A program made the position numbers and the translations under genes. Below, one piece after another: positions 17,073-25,878 of a stretch of DNA of 51,066 nucleotides. This DNA comes from Thermoguttaceae bacterium (lineage in GTDB: Bacteria > Planctomycetota > Planctomycetia > Pirellulales > Thermoguttaceae). Every line of letters begins with the position of its first letter. Position 1 is the stretch's first letter. The notes under the pieces are model-generated. The model did no database searches. It saw nothing but the letters and a program-made list of their open reading frames with translations, and was not told the origin of the DNA. Where the stretch lies: positions 1-51,066 of the forward strand of contig JAFZAL010000041.1 in NCBI GenBank assembly GCA_017557195.1. Reading direction: 5' to 3'.

Positions 17073-18950
17073 TCATTCATTCGGAACGAGGCGGACGTTG
17101 AATCCGCCCTCGTCCGTCATGAAAGCGGTAAGCGAGTCGTACGAGTTGACTTCCCGCTTTTCCATGACGCACTCTAGCGGTTTTTTCAGGTTCTGGCGGT
17201 AAATGTACGCTGTGTACGTCGGATAATCGGCTCCCAACGCGGATGGCGAAATTGTCGTATGAAGAAAACTGAGCGGGATGGTCACGCTTCGCGCTTTGTC
17301 TGTTATGGCGCTGACAAACCATTCGTTTCCTTTGCGGCGCGCGACGACAATGTACTCGCCCGGAACCCCGTCCAGAACGAGCGAATCGTCCCAAGTCGTC
17401 GGCATGGCGGACCAGTACGACAGTTCCGGATAGACGGTCTGGTTTGGATCAAGCGGTTTATCGTACCAGTGAAGGTGCTGCAGCGGATTAAAAAAGACGA
17501 CGCCGCACGCCAGCTGGAACGCTCGGGATTTTACTCGCGGAGCCAAAAAGCAGGGGGTAAAATCCCCCATCCCGGTTATCGGCCGAACGAACGCCATAAT
17601 AATTCGGCTGCGAGGCATGGCAGAGAACGTGTCGTGACATTCGTTCCCGGCGATCCCTTCAACGGAAACCAGGTTCGGATACGTCCGCTCCCAGCCGGTG
17701 GAACGATAGTTGTCGTGAACGTTGACCATCAGCCGATATTCAGCCGCCTTTTTAATCGCCTGATGCAGCCATTTCATGTCGTCCTGGGTTTCCCAGTTGA
17801 CAAATCCGAATTTCACGCCGTCAACGCCCCATTGTTTATACGTTTTGAACGTTTCGTCCAACGGGTAATTTTCGAGTTCTTTATGATTGCAGTAAAGAAA
17901 GAACTTCTGTCCTTTTTCGTGAGCGTATTTAATTGCGCCCAGCAGATCGCGGTCGCCGTCGATTTGGGTTGGATGGTCGGGGATATTGTCGTATTCCGCG
18001 CCGTTCCAGCCGGTGTCCCAATGAACAATCTGATAGTTATTGGCTGCGTTGTAGTCAACCCATTTATCGGATTCCGGACGCTGACAGGAAGAGTTTCTGA
18101 CGGCTTTCCCGACCTGAATCCACGACGTATCTTCAATCGCGCAAGGCGGGCAGAGGTTTTGCAGCAGATAAGCGCGTTCGACAAAAGCGCCGGGATTTTC
18201 CGCAACCATAATAACGCGCCAGGGCGTCGTCAGCTCTCCGGAAACCTGAACGGTTCCTTTTCGGAACGCGGCTTCCAGAGTTCCTCGGCGCAGCGCAGAC
18301 GGGCGCAAGGTCATGGGAACGAAGTCTTCCAGACTGCCCGCTTCTGCGACAGCCGCGTAAAGGGCGTCCTTTTTTATCTCGACAACCACCGCAGGCGGCA
18401 TGCTTGGACACATTGACATCATGCGGACGTCGTACGCGCCCTGAGGCGTGTTGGTAAAAAAGCAGTTGCAGTCTTTGGTAAAGGGAAACGTTGTCAGCTC
18501 GGAGTCCAACTCGTATTCTTTCGCGCCGCCAAACCCTTCAGAAAGAATGCACCGAAACGCCACGCCTTCGTTAGCCGCTCGAAGCTGAAGCGTCATTTTT
18601 TCGCCCGTATAGGCGCGCAGAGGAATGTCAACCTGAGAGCCGGCGTTAGGATATTCCGCCTTGTATCCATGAACGGGCTTCCACGGCTGATTGAACGTAA
18701 CGGTTTTCGGATTGGCGTCGGAGTCAAGATACCATTCGCGCGCTTTTGTCCAGCCTGTTACGTGAAAGCCGACCTGACCGCGATAGATAACCAAAGACCC
18801 GCGCCAGGAAACGGAGTAGTTCAAACGTCCGTCTTCCAGCGTCGCTTCAATTGTCAGCCTGTTGTCGGGCGACGAAACAACGTACGTTCTGCCAAAGGCG
18901 GCAGAGGAGGCGAGGAGCAGAACGGCTATGAATATATAAATGCGGTGCAT
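17073..18950 (-). CDS. Secreted GH97-family glycoside hydrolase, probably inverting type
   Basis: A 625-residue exported enzyme with a signal peptide (MHRIYIFIAVLLLASSAAFG). Residues about 20-260 form the N-terminal beta-sandwich (VSSPDNRLTIEATLEDGRLN). The (beta/alpha)8 barrel follows, with YVDYNAANN-type strand ends, FLYCNHKE, GVDGVKFGFVNWETQDD near 375-390, and LVSVEGIAGNECHD. The C-terminal beta domain ends in RLVPNE. GH97 contains alpha-glucosidases such as SusB and alpha-galactosidases. Retaining members carry a nucleophile Asp in the strand equivalent to KFGF; here it is Gly, while Glu residues remain in the EGIAGNE segment. That pattern favours the inverting, SusB-like group, though residue numbering was not aligned. 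Convergent with ribBA, 14 bp apart. Confidence 0.85.
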   Translation of the reverse strand: MHRIYIFIAVLLLASSAAFGRTYVVSSPDNRLTIEATLEDGRLNYSVSWRGSLVIYRGQVGFHVTGWTKAREWYLDSDANPKTVTFNQPWKPVHGYKAEYPNAGSQVDIPLRAYTGEKMTLQLRAANEGVAFRCILSEGFGGAKEYELDSELTTFPFTKDCNCFFTNTPQGAYDVRMMSMCPSMPPAVVVEIKKDALYAAVAEAGSLEDFVPMTLRPSALRRGTLEAAFRKGTVQVSGELTTPWRVIMVAENPGAFVERAYLLQNLCPPCAIEDTSWIQVGKAVRNSSCQRPESDKWVDYNAANNYQIVHWDTGWNGAEYDNIPDHPTQIDGDRDLLGAIKYAHEKGQKFFLYCNHKELENYPLDETFKTYKQWGVDGVKFGFVNWETQDDMKWLHQAIKKAAEYRLMVNVHDNYRSTGWERTYPNLVSVEGIAGNECHDTFSAMPRSRIIMAFVRPITGMGDFTPCFLAPRVKSRAFQLACGVVFFNPLQHLHWYDKPLDPNQTVYPELSYWSAMPTTWDDSLVLDGVPGEYIVVARRKGNEWFVSAITDKARSVTIPLSFLHTTISPSALGADYPTYTAYIYRQNLKKPLECVMEKREVNSYDSLTAFMTDEGGFNVRLVPNE

Positions 18951-18960
18951 GGTAAGGCAG

Positions 18961-19056
18961 TTGTTAGTAGTTAGTGGTAAGTGGTTAGTGGTTAGTGGTT
19001 AGTATGAGCAACGCTTGCGTCCTTACCACTTACCACTCAAAACTTACCACTATCTC
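18961..19056. repeat. Palindromic heptamer array C (GTGGTTA type)
   Basis: The left arm (about 18961-19003) holds units such as gtggtta and gtggtaa. The core acgcttgcgtcc lies at 19011-19022. The right arm (19023-19052) has taccact units complementary to the left. It fills the gap between the yidC stop codon and the GH97 start codon, both on the minus strand. Confidence 0.85.
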
Positions 19057-21636
19057 TTATTTCTTCTTCCGATCGCGCCGTCGGCGTGGAGCGTCTTTTG
19101 GCGTGGCGTCTTCCTTCGGTTTCCCGATGTTTTTCAGTGCGTCTCCCCACGACTTGAGAACGTTCATCGGTTCGTCGTCTTCCGGGCGATGTCGCGGCGG
19201 CTTTTTGTTCTGATTCGATTTCCAGTTGTTGGCTTCTTCCTGGACGAGTTCCTGATCGACCAGCTCTTTGGGCATGAACTGCCGTTCCGCCAAGCCCCAC
19301 AAAGACGAGGCGATAAAGTAAATGCACAATCCGGCGGCGACCTTAAAGAACATCAACCCCATGAAAAGCATCATGAACGTCATGACCCGCTGCTGCATGC
19401 GCGCCTGATCGTCTGCCGGCGGCGGCATGAGAACTTTCTGCTGAATCAAAAACAGAGCGATCGTCGCCATCGGCAAAAGATTGAAATACGGCCCCAATCC
19501 GAACATGCCGTATCCGGACGTTATAAACTGCGGCGCCCAGGACGTCCAGTTAAGAAGCATGTCTGGAGCCGCCAGGTTCGAACAAAAACGGAATCCGGAG
19601 CCGAACAGCGCCGCCTGACGCAATTCGACGTCTACCATCAGCGCGCGGTACAGCGCCATAAAAATCGGGAGCTGAATAAACAGAACAAGACAGCCGGAAA
19701 GCGGATTGTAGTTGTGCTTTCGGAACAGTTCCTGCTGCGCTTTCATCTGCTCTTGAGGATCCGTGTATTTTTCCTTGATTTTCGCCATTTCCGGCTGAAG
19801 CTTCTGCATCTTCAAAGCGCCAATAACCTGCTTTCTGGACAACGGGTGCAGCGCCAGTCGAACAACTACCGTCAAAAGCAAAATCGCGATGCCGTAGTTG
19901 GGAATTATCATATAGAACAAATGAAGCAGCCCGACCAGAGGAACGGCTATCCAGCTGAACCATCCGTAATAAATAACGCCGTCGACTCCATAATTTTTCA
20001 TCAAATCCGGCTTGCGAGGTCCAATAAAAACCGTATACGTCTGTGACGTTTGAGCGCCCGGCGCCAATTCCGTTTCCTGGCTGTAGGCCCGGAAAGAACA
20101 GTTGGTGCGAGTCGGCCATTTCGGATCGACAGACCCAACGCGAAGAGGATGGAGCTTTGCAAACTTGAATCGGGCGTCTTTTGCCTTCTCGGGAATTAAA
20201 TAAGACCCGAAATAGGCGGCGTCAACGCCTGTATACGAAAGCGGCAGATTTTCAACCGGCTTCCATTCGTCTTTGGAAATGCTTTGACAGGAAACCATTT
20301 CCGGACGCTTGTTCGCGTCTTCCTTGTAAACCATGTCGCGAAGGCCAACGCCGCTCCAGGTCGTCCAAACTTTATGCGTATACCAGTACCCTTCAAGCGG
20401 CAATCCGGTGGGACCGTCCAGACGATAGGCGGTTTTGCGCGCGTTCTTCCCAACGTTTTTAACGGTAATGGTCATATTGACGTGGTATCCGGCGTTAACG
20501 TTTGACGCGTCTGTTTCGACCAATTCAAACGTCTTGTAAACTTCCAGACCGTAACGGGGAATCGGGAACATGAACACGACTTTTTTCTGGCTGGATTCGA
20601 CGACGTCCCAAACGCCGTTTCTCATTTCGATATTGGGAAGCTCTCGATTCAGATAGCTTTTCAGTTTGACCTGATTCGCCTGCGAATCAGTCGCCTGTTT
20701 TGAAAACGCCGGGAGAACGTCTGAAACGGAAGCGTCGTCAATCTGCTGCATCGTCATCAGGAAAGAAAGCGGAGCGCCCTGGCCTGCGCTTTCAAATTCT
20801 TCAGGACGAATCACTGCCATCGGCGTATGTCGCAGCGCCGTTTCCTTGAGCTTAAGCGCCGCTCCGTCTCGATTGACGGTTAACGTCAGCTTGTCGCCCG
20901 GCTTGGTCGACTTCATAAACTCGTTGAACTCTTTACGGTTTTTAATGGCTTTATCGTTGCATTTGACGATTTCGTCTCCAACTTGCAGCCCAGCCGCCTG
21001 AGCGGGCGTTCCATCCGGAACGACGACAACAACGCATTTACTCGAAAGACCGTCTGGCGCAATCTGAACAGAGCCGTCTTTAGAAGCGTCTGCTTGCGTC
21101 ACAAGAGCTTTAATATCGATAGCCGGCGTGGGAACTTCCGCAAAGACGTTGCCCAGGTATCCCATGTTTTGATAAAGATAGCCCTCTTTATCGAACACGT
21201 CCAAATACTTCGGCGAATTGAGTTCCGCGTAAGCCATCGCCGCCCCTTTGCTGGTAAAGGTGAGCAGCAGCTTGTACTTGCTGGCGCTGTCCATTGACCC
21301 CAATGAAACCCATTGTTCCGTTTTCGGCGGCTCTTGTTCTGCAACAGCAGGCGGATTCTCCGAAGCTTGAGCGTCCGCAGGCTGTCCTTCTGTCGGCTGA
21401 GATTCTGCAACAGGAGTTGACGATTCCGCGCCGTTCCAGCCTTCTTCTTCTTTAATCGGAACGTTAGACGCCGCTTCCGTTTCTTCTGCAGTCCCCTGCT
21501 CTGCAGGAGGCTCCGGTTTGGGAGCAAAAAAATGATTGATAATCCAAAACGTTAACAGAAAAATAATTAGAAACGTTATTACGGAATTGAGCGGACTGGG
21601 CTGATCCTGTCCTGGAGGGGTAATGGCTCTTTGCAT
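19057..21636 (-). CDS. yidC: Membrane protein insertase YidC with an inserted PDZ-like domain
   Basis: An 859-residue inner-membrane insertase, larger than the roughly 550 residues of E. coli YidC. TM1 is at about 16-37 (VITFLIIFLLTFWIINHFF). A Glu/Pro/Ala-rich spacer covers 40-105. The periplasmic domain is interrupted at about 192-272 by a PDZ-like unit (VVVPDGTPAQAAGLQVGDEI; DKLTLTVNRDG). The conserved C-terminal core starts near 560: IAVPLVGLLHLFYMIIPNYG, VVVRLALHPLSRKQ, MQKLQPEMAKIKEKY, and NPLSGCLVLFIQLPIFMALY. The tail is strongly basic (RRRRDRKKK), as in ribosome-binding insertase tails. It helps integrate and fold inner-membrane proteins alone or with SecYEG. ATG at 21636 is used. 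Confidence 0.93.
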   Translation of the reverse strand: MQRAITPPGQDQPSPLNSVITFLIIFLLTFWIINHFFAPKPEPPAEQGTAEETEAASNVPIKEEEGWNGAESSTPVAESQPTEGQPADAQASENPPAVAEQEPPKTEQWVSLGSMDSASKYKLLLTFTSKGAAMAYAELNSPKYLDVFDKEGYLYQNMGYLGNVFAEVPTPAIDIKALVTQADASKDGSVQIAPDGLSSKCVVVVVPDGTPAQAAGLQVGDEIVKCNDKAIKNRKEFNEFMKSTKPGDKLTLTVNRDGAALKLKETALRHTPMAVIRPEEFESAGQGAPLSFLMTMQQIDDASVSDVLPAFSKQATDSQANQVKLKSYLNRELPNIEMRNGVWDVVESSQKKVVFMFPIPRYGLEVYKTFELVETDASNVNAGYHVNMTITVKNVGKNARKTAYRLDGPTGLPLEGYWYTHKVWTTWSGVGLRDMVYKEDANKRPEMVSCQSISKDEWKPVENLPLSYTGVDAAYFGSYLIPEKAKDARFKFAKLHPLRVGSVDPKWPTRTNCSFRAYSQETELAPGAQTSQTYTVFIGPRKPDLMKNYGVDGVIYYGWFSWIAVPLVGLLHLFYMIIPNYGIAILLLTVVVRLALHPLSRKQVIGALKMQKLQPEMAKIKEKYTDPQEQMKAQQELFRKHNYNPLSGCLVLFIQLPIFMALYRALMVDVELRQAALFGSGFRFCSNLAAPDMLLNWTSWAPQFITSGYGMFGLGPYFNLLPMATIALFLIQQKVLMPPPADDQARMQQRVMTFMMLFMGLMFFKVAAGLCIYFIASSLWGLAERQFMPKELVDQELVQEEANNWKSNQNKKPPRHRPEDDEPMNVLKSWGDALKNIGKPKEDATPKDAPRRRRDRKKK

Positions 21637-21689
21637 ATTAAAAATTTTGGATGACTAATTGATTAAGAAAAATATTTATAACAGAGAAT

Positions 21690-21735
21690 GAGGAGCAAGG
21701 ATTAAATCTCCTCGCTCCTGACTCCTCATTTCTGA
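21690..21735. repeat. Inverted repeat with heptamer units (CTCCTCG type)
   Basis: A left arm gaatgaggagcaagg is followed by a right arm of 7-bp units (ctcctcg, ctcctga, ctcctca), giving a hairpin in the gap between the metallophosphoesterase stop and the yidC start. Units are more degenerate than in arrays A-E. It may act as a terminator or belong to the same repeat family. Confidence 0.5.
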
Positions 21736-21737
21736 CG

Positions 21738-22496
21738 TTACCGTCCTTCTGTCAGTCGTTCCGCCAGGAAGTTGTCGAGATCGGAAATCGCGCCAATCTT
21801 CGCTGCGGTTGCGCTGTAGTCGTATTCCAAACGACGATACGTTACCGTCTGATCTTCAAAAATGACGTAACAGGCGCGGTTGTCGTTGTCTCGAGGCTGT
21901 CCGACAGACCCAACGTTAATCATGTACTTGGAATCGGGCTGAAGCTCGCGAACGTTGTCGAATTCTTCCGGAGAGCGGAATCGATACGGACGTTCCGTGA
22001 AGATGCCGGGAACGTGAGTGTGCCCTTGAAACGCGATCCACTGGATTTGAGCGAAGATCTTTTCCAGTTTGCGTTCATGATACACGTCTTCCGGGAAAAC
22101 GTATTCATTGAGAGGGTTTCTGGCAGAGCCATGAACAAAGATCATTTTGTCTTCGACGTAGTTTCGGTTCAGGTTCCCGAGGAAATCCCATCGGGCGTCT
22201 CGGACGTCTACCGGATCGCAGGGCTTTTGGAGTTCTTCTCGAGTCCAAAAAATCGCCTGTTCCGCGCAAGCGTTGAAACCGTCTGGATTATAAATCGCGC
22301 CGTGATCGTGGTTGCCCATAATGCAAACCGAACAGGACGAACGAATAATATCCAAACATTCTCGAGGGTTGGGACCGTAACCAACAATGTCGCCCAAACA
22401 AATAATGCTGTCCACCTTTTGCTCTTCAATATCAGCCATAACGGTTGTCAGAGCTTCCAGATTGCTGTGGATGTCGCTAATAATGGCTCTTTTCAC
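21738..22496 (-). CDS. Calcineurin-like metallophosphoesterase
   Basis: A 252-residue cytoplasmic hydrolase. GTG at 22494-22496 is preferred as start because AAAGGATT precedes it by about 8 bp and translation then begins directly at VKRAIISDIHSNLEAL. A longer frame from 22616 would add 40 residues without family resemblance. Metal-binding motifs: SDIHSN (D-x-H), CLGDIVGYGP (GD-x-x-G), MGNHDHG (GNH-D), FVHGSARNP and FQGHTHVP (GH-T-H). These match the YfcE/diadenosine-tetraphosphatase-like group of small phosphodiesterases. The substrate is not predictable. Confidence 0.88.
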   Translation of the reverse strand: MKRAIISDIHSNLEALTTVMADIEEQKVDSIICLGDIVGYGPNPRECLDIIRSSCSVCIMGNHDHGAIYNPDGFNACAEQAIFWTREELQKPCDPVDVRDARWDFLGNLNRNYVEDKMIFVHGSARNPLNEYVFPEDVYHERKLEKIFAQIQWIAFQGHTHVPGIFTERPYRFRSPEEFDNVRELQPDSKYMINVGSVGQPRDNDNRACYVIFEDQTVTYRRLEYDYSATAAKIGAISDLDNFLAERLTEGR

Positions 22497-22549
22497 GGGA
22501 GTAATCCTTTTGAAACCAAACAATGGGGGGAGACGCGACAATTCGTCAA

Positions 22550-22605
22550 GACAAAGAGCGAGGAGTTTTATTGCGATTGCATAACTCGTTACCCCTCGCT
22601 CAATG
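22550..22605. repeat. Inverted repeat upstream of metallophosphoesterase
   Basis: gagcgagg near 22556 pairs with cctcgctc near 22592-22599, enclosing about 30 bases. The words gagcgaggag and its complement also occur in the repeat at 21690-21735. As in the heptamer arrays, the G-rich arm comes first on the plus strand. It could be a promoter-region hairpin or a degenerate family member. Confidence 0.4.
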
Positions 22606-22805
22606 AATTCTGACAAAAAAGCCGCATCTTACAACTCATCTATATCTATATTATTATAACCAAAAAAATTTCTTTGTCAGACCCCCCCTTGCCTTTTTAC
22701 ACAAATTTTAAAAATATAATAACGATTCCGCCGATTGCGCGGTTTATAGAAAAAATAGAGAAATTTGGCGAACTCCGCCGCTCACAATTGCAAAATTTGA
22801 TTATA

Positions 22806-23486
22806 ATGAACATCATTGCATTCGAAACGACTGAAAAATCCGCTTCCATAGCGATTTTCGAAAACGAGCGTATGACCTGTTTCGCTCAGTTGCCGCCGGA
22901 AATACGTTCCGCGCAATCGCTGGCGCCAGGCTTGAAAAAGACTCTGACCAAAACCGGCTTGCAACCGACTCAAATTGGGTTGGTCGCCGTCGCTCAGGGT
23001 CCCGGCTCGTTTACCGGGCTTCGCGTTGGCATCGTTTCCGCCAAAACGTTTGCGTGGGCGGTCAACGCGGATATTATCGGCGTCGATTCCATGGAAGTTT
23101 GCGCCTGTCAAGCGCCGAAGGACGTCGAGAAGATTTCCGTCGCTTTCGACTGCCAGCGAGGTCAGGTGATTTATCGCGATTTCGACCGCTCGCCTGACGG
23201 AACGTTCGCCCCAGCTGGTGACGAGAAAACCGTTGCGTGGCGAGACTGGCTGGCTCAAACAGAACCCGATCGATGGCTGTCCGGACCGTACGTCAGCCGA
23301 ATTGACCCTGCGGCATTGGAGAATCGCCTGGTTGTCGCTCCAGAACTTCGCGCCCCCACCGCAAAAGGCGTTGGAGAATTAGCGATTCGTCAATACGCCG
23401 CCGGCAAAAAAGACGTTTTGTGGGATTTGCTTCCTCGCTACAGCCGACCCGCCGCCGCAGAAGAAAAGAGAAATAAAAGGCAATAG
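22806..23486 (+). CDS. tsaB: TsaB, tRNA threonylcarbamoyladenosine biosynthesis protein
   Basis: A 226-residue cytoplasmic protein of the ASKHA fold. Seen: MNIIAFETTEKSASIAIFEN (phosphate-1 region), ACFAQLPPEI-type strand, and the hallmark VAQGPGSFTGLRVGIVSAK. The C-terminal half is shorter and divergent, as usual for TsaB. It is the scaffold that pairs with TsaD and TsaE to make t6A37 on ANN-decoding tRNAs. ATG 22806 is chosen over the in-frame ATG at 22674, because the family begins at MNIIAFETT and the extra 44 residues look non-conserved. The last codons (AGG CAA TAG) lie inside heptamer array D, so the array supplies the C-terminus and stop. Confidence 0.92.
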   Translation: MNIIAFETTEKSASIAIFENERMTCFAQLPPEIRSAQSLAPGLKKTLTKTGLQPTQIGLVAVAQGPGSFTGLRVGIVSAKTFAWAVNADIIGVDSMEVCACQAPKDVEKISVAFDCQRGQVIYRDFDRSPDGTFAPAGDEKTVAWRDWLAQTEPDRWLSGPYVSRIDPAALENRLVVAPELRAPTAKGVGELAIRQYAAGKKDVLWDLLPRYSRPAAAEEKRNKRQ

Positions 23487-23635
23487 GCAGTAGGCAGTAG
23501 GCAATAGTATTTCGCCTACGGCGAATTTTAATCCTACGGTCTAACGCCTAATCCCTAATTCCTAATGTGTAATACTTAATTGGCGCGAAGCGCCTCCCTA
23601 CTGCCTACTGCCTACTGCCTACTCCCTACTCCCTT
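23479..23635. repeat. Composite palindromic heptamer array D (GGCAGTA type)
   Basis: The left arm (23479-23506) has ggcaata and ggcagta units. The outer right arm (about 23597-23630) has ctactgc units, four perfect, then ctactcc. Between them lie a short palindrome (ttcgcctacggcgaa, 23511-23525), a second right-type array of 7-bp units (gcctaat, ccctaat, tcctaat; about 23545-23565) and a core-like ggcgcgaagcgcctcc (23582-23597). This looks like two nested elements. It begins inside the tsaB coding end and finishes next to the following start codon. Confidence 0.8.
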
Positions 23636-24421
23636 ATGAATATCCTCGCCTTCTATCGCCTTGCATGCCAATGGCTCGTCTACTGGACGCTGTTCCTGGG
23701 GACGGTTCTGGCAATGACGCTTTTTTGGCGGCGCATGGCAGGCGGGTTCCCGGTAATGAGTTGGCAGCTCCCGCTGGTTATTCTGATTTTCGTCTGTTTA
23801 TCCGCTTTGCTTCGCGGCGCCGTATCCGTTGCCTTTAAAAACGAGTCTAACACCTGTCAGCGAATTGGGCTGTTTCTCATTCCCGTTGAGCTGTTGTTTT
23901 TATGCGGGGTCTGTCGAACGGATGCCATGCCTGAATTCTATTTGAGCGTAATTATCGCGTTTCTGTTTCATTACGTCTTCTGGTTCTGGGGCGAGGACGA
24001 ACCCTCTTCAAAACCGGCTCCCGCTGAGATAAACGACGCAAATGAGGACGCCGTTGAAGGCATGGGCGACGTTGAAGAAGACCTGGAAGAATCTGAAGAG
24101 GACTACTTAGAATCGCTTTTCCCGTCCGATGTCTGTCAGCAATGGACGCGTCAAACCGGGGCGGAAGGCGAGGACGTTCAGACCGGCTGGTTTAGAGTGT
24201 CTTTTGCGGCTCATCAGAAACACGCATCGGTCAACGCCGCGTTCTGTCCGCCGTTCCAGTCTGTGCCTGAAACGGAGCTTGAAATCATCGACGGGGCTGA
24301 ACTCACCGCCTCCGTAGGCGTCTGCTACCCCCACGGAGCGCGAATTGACCTGACGCTGGCAACCCCGTCGCCGTTAGAGCAAACCGTTCTGATTCGATTC
24401 ACGGCGAAGTGCGCGCGATAG
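23636..24421 (+). CDS. Unknown membrane protein with acidic linker
   Basis: A 261-residue protein beginning at ATG 23636, directly after array D. Four hydrophobic segments lie in residues 1-120 (WLVYWTLFLGTVLAMTLFW; LPLVILIFVCLSALL; IGLFLIPVELLFLCGV; LSVIIAFLFHYVFWFWG). A strongly acidic linker follows at about 122-160 (EDAVEGMGDVEEDLEESEED). The C-terminal globular part (165-261; WTRQTGAEGEDVQTGWFRVS) has the alternating pattern of a beta domain. No family was recognised. It could be a planctomycete-specific protein; no function is proposed. Confidence 0.65.
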   Translation: MNILAFYRLACQWLVYWTLFLGTVLAMTLFWRRMAGGFPVMSWQLPLVILIFVCLSALLRGAVSVAFKNESNTCQRIGLFLIPVELLFLCGVCRTDAMPEFYLSVIIAFLFHYVFWFWGEDEPSSKPAPAEINDANEDAVEGMGDVEEDLEESEEDYLESLFPSDVCQQWTRQTGAEGEDVQTGWFRVSFAAHQKHASVNAAFCPPFQSVPETELEIIDGAELTASVGVCYPHGARIDLTLATPSPLEQTVLIRFTAKCAR

Positions 24422-24713
24422 TCACAGTTCTTGTGCGGGTCGACTCGCACACAGATTTAACGGATTAGACGGATTTTCACCGATTGGTTATCTTTGTGTT
24501 CTTTGTGTTCTTTGTGGTTAAATTATTTGGCGGCGCCTCGCCGCCAAATTGAAAAAACTTTCGGTCGCCAGCAAGCTGGCTCCCTGTTAGGGAAGTTTTT
24601 TCAAGTTTAATTAAGAGGGGAAAACCTTTTTTGAAAAAAAGGTTCTTCCCCTCAAACTCCCCTTTCCAAAAAACTTTAGCAAGGAAAAAACAACCAAAAT
24701 TCATGGTTCAAAT
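24422..24713. repeat. Non-coding spacer with nested inverted repeats and dispersed words
   Basis: No gene. Contents in order: a triple tctttgtgttc-like run with ctttgtggtta (24490-24520), a widespread spacer word; a perfect 11-bp hairpin atttggcggcg/cgccgccaaat (24525-24549, 3-base loop); a perfect 12-bp inverted repeat ttgaaaaaactt/aagttttttcaa (24549-24560 with 24593-24604) enclosing two smaller hairpins (gccagc/gctggc and tccct/aggga), which could form a cruciform; and a further pair gagggga/tcccctc (near 24615-24653). The word aaaaaactttagcaagga (near 24667) recurs in altered form near 27400. It lies between convergent genes and may stop transcription both ways. Confidence 0.6.
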
Positions 24714-25652
24714 TCATGGTTCTAACTTCTCAATGGCCGCCATGAATTCGATCGGGTAGTCGGTTGCGAAGGACTCGACGCCGAGGTCAATTAGTCCGTA
24801 GTACGTTTCCGCCTTGTCGCCGTTCGTCCAGGACAGGGACTGGAAAATTACGTCGTGCTTTTTCATCGTCTCGCCAGCGTGACGCAGGAATTCGCTTGTC
24901 GGGCTGTACGGGTCAGGACGACTGAAATCGCAGAACGTATGAATCTGGCAAATGTCGATGCCTTCAAATGACGCCTTGTCGAGCATATCCAGATACGGCG
25001 TGAGTTTCTCAACCGCCTGAACCGGGTCTTTGAGCGTCGGAATCCAATGAATCGACTTCGCTTTCGGCGCCGTCTTTTTCCATTCCTTTATGACGTCGTA
25101 TCGAGACGACGCGAAAATAATCTGTTCCTGAACGCCGTACGCGTCCGACATTTCCGCCATCAGCTGGGGCGGCATGCCTTTTTCGTCGATGTATAACATT
25201 CTGTCAGGACGCCCTTTCATGCAAGCAAACACTGACTCCATCGTCGGGATCTTTTCCGTCTTGAACGCTTCGCCCCGGTACTCGCCGATATTGACGTCGC
25301 GAATCTGCTCCCAGTTCAGCTCCGCAATCGGCGTCTTCCTCATGGACTCCGGAACGCCGTGCGAACAGCGAGCCAAATCCCCGTCGTGACAGGCGATCGC
25401 CACCTTGTCCGCCGTGAATCGGGCGTCCGCTTCCGGAATCCCGCCAGACCCCCACGCCCAGAGAAACGTCTCGAGCGTGTTTTCCGGTCGGTAGTTGCCC
25501 GCTCCGCGATGAAACTGATTGAGAATAGGCCGCTTTCGTTTCGGAGCGTCCTGAACAGCGTCTTCTGCCTTTGCGGACGCCGCCCCGCTAACGTCCAGCG
25601 CCGCGGCGGTAACGCCCGCCGCCGTCAGAGAAAGAAATTGTCGTCGTATCAT
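24714..25652 (-). CDS. Exported glycerophosphodiester phosphodiesterase (GDPD family), Tat-type signal
   Basis: A 312-residue enzyme when started at ATG 25650-25652, which gives MIRRQFLSLTAAGVTAAALD, a twin-arginine-like leader. An upstream in-frame start would bury this signal behind 28 residues. GDPD motifs: HRG with His48, RPENTLETF, the metal pair Glu74 and Asp76 (IPEADARFT), and His89 (IACHDGDLARC). TIM-barrel strands follow (MLYIDEKG; SIHWIPTL; FATDYPIEF). Such enzymes release glycerol 3-phosphate from glycerophosphodiesters, though secreted planctomycete relatives may have other phosphodiester substrates. Export through the Tat pathway is inferred. Confidence 0.88.
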   Translation of the reverse strand: MIRRQFLSLTAAGVTAAALDVSGAASAKAEDAVQDAPKRKRPILNQFHRGAGNYRPENTLETFLWAWGSGGIPEADARFTADKVAIACHDGDLARCSHGVPESMRKTPIAELNWEQIRDVNIGEYRGEAFKTEKIPTMESVFACMKGRPDRMLYIDEKGMPPQLMAEMSDAYGVQEQIIFASSRYDVIKEWKKTAPKAKSIHWIPTLKDPVQAVEKLTPYLDMLDKASFEGIDICQIHTFCDFSRPDPYSPTSEFLRHAGETMKKHDVIFQSLSWTNGDKAETYYGLIDLGVESFATDYPIEFMAAIEKLEP

Positions 25653-25878
25653 GGAATTTTTTATACTAAGGGTTAAAGGAAGGTAGATTAGTTTGAACTT
25701 TCTTTTTATTGTACAGAAATCAAAAGTAAAATACAAGAGCCAGAAGAAAGTCGTCTGGGGCTAAAGATGAAATCATCTATCCTATATAAATAATTAAACG
25801 TATTCGCTGAAAACTGTCAGAATAACTCAAATTTATCAAATATTTTTATAAATATACTGTTTTTGTCGCCTATTCCCC

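Noticed and set aside
22497..22616. N-terminal 40-residue extension of the metallophosphoesterase
   Set aside because: The extension reads through an inverted repeat and has no family similarity; GTG 22496 has a ribosome site and starts directly at the first motif strand.
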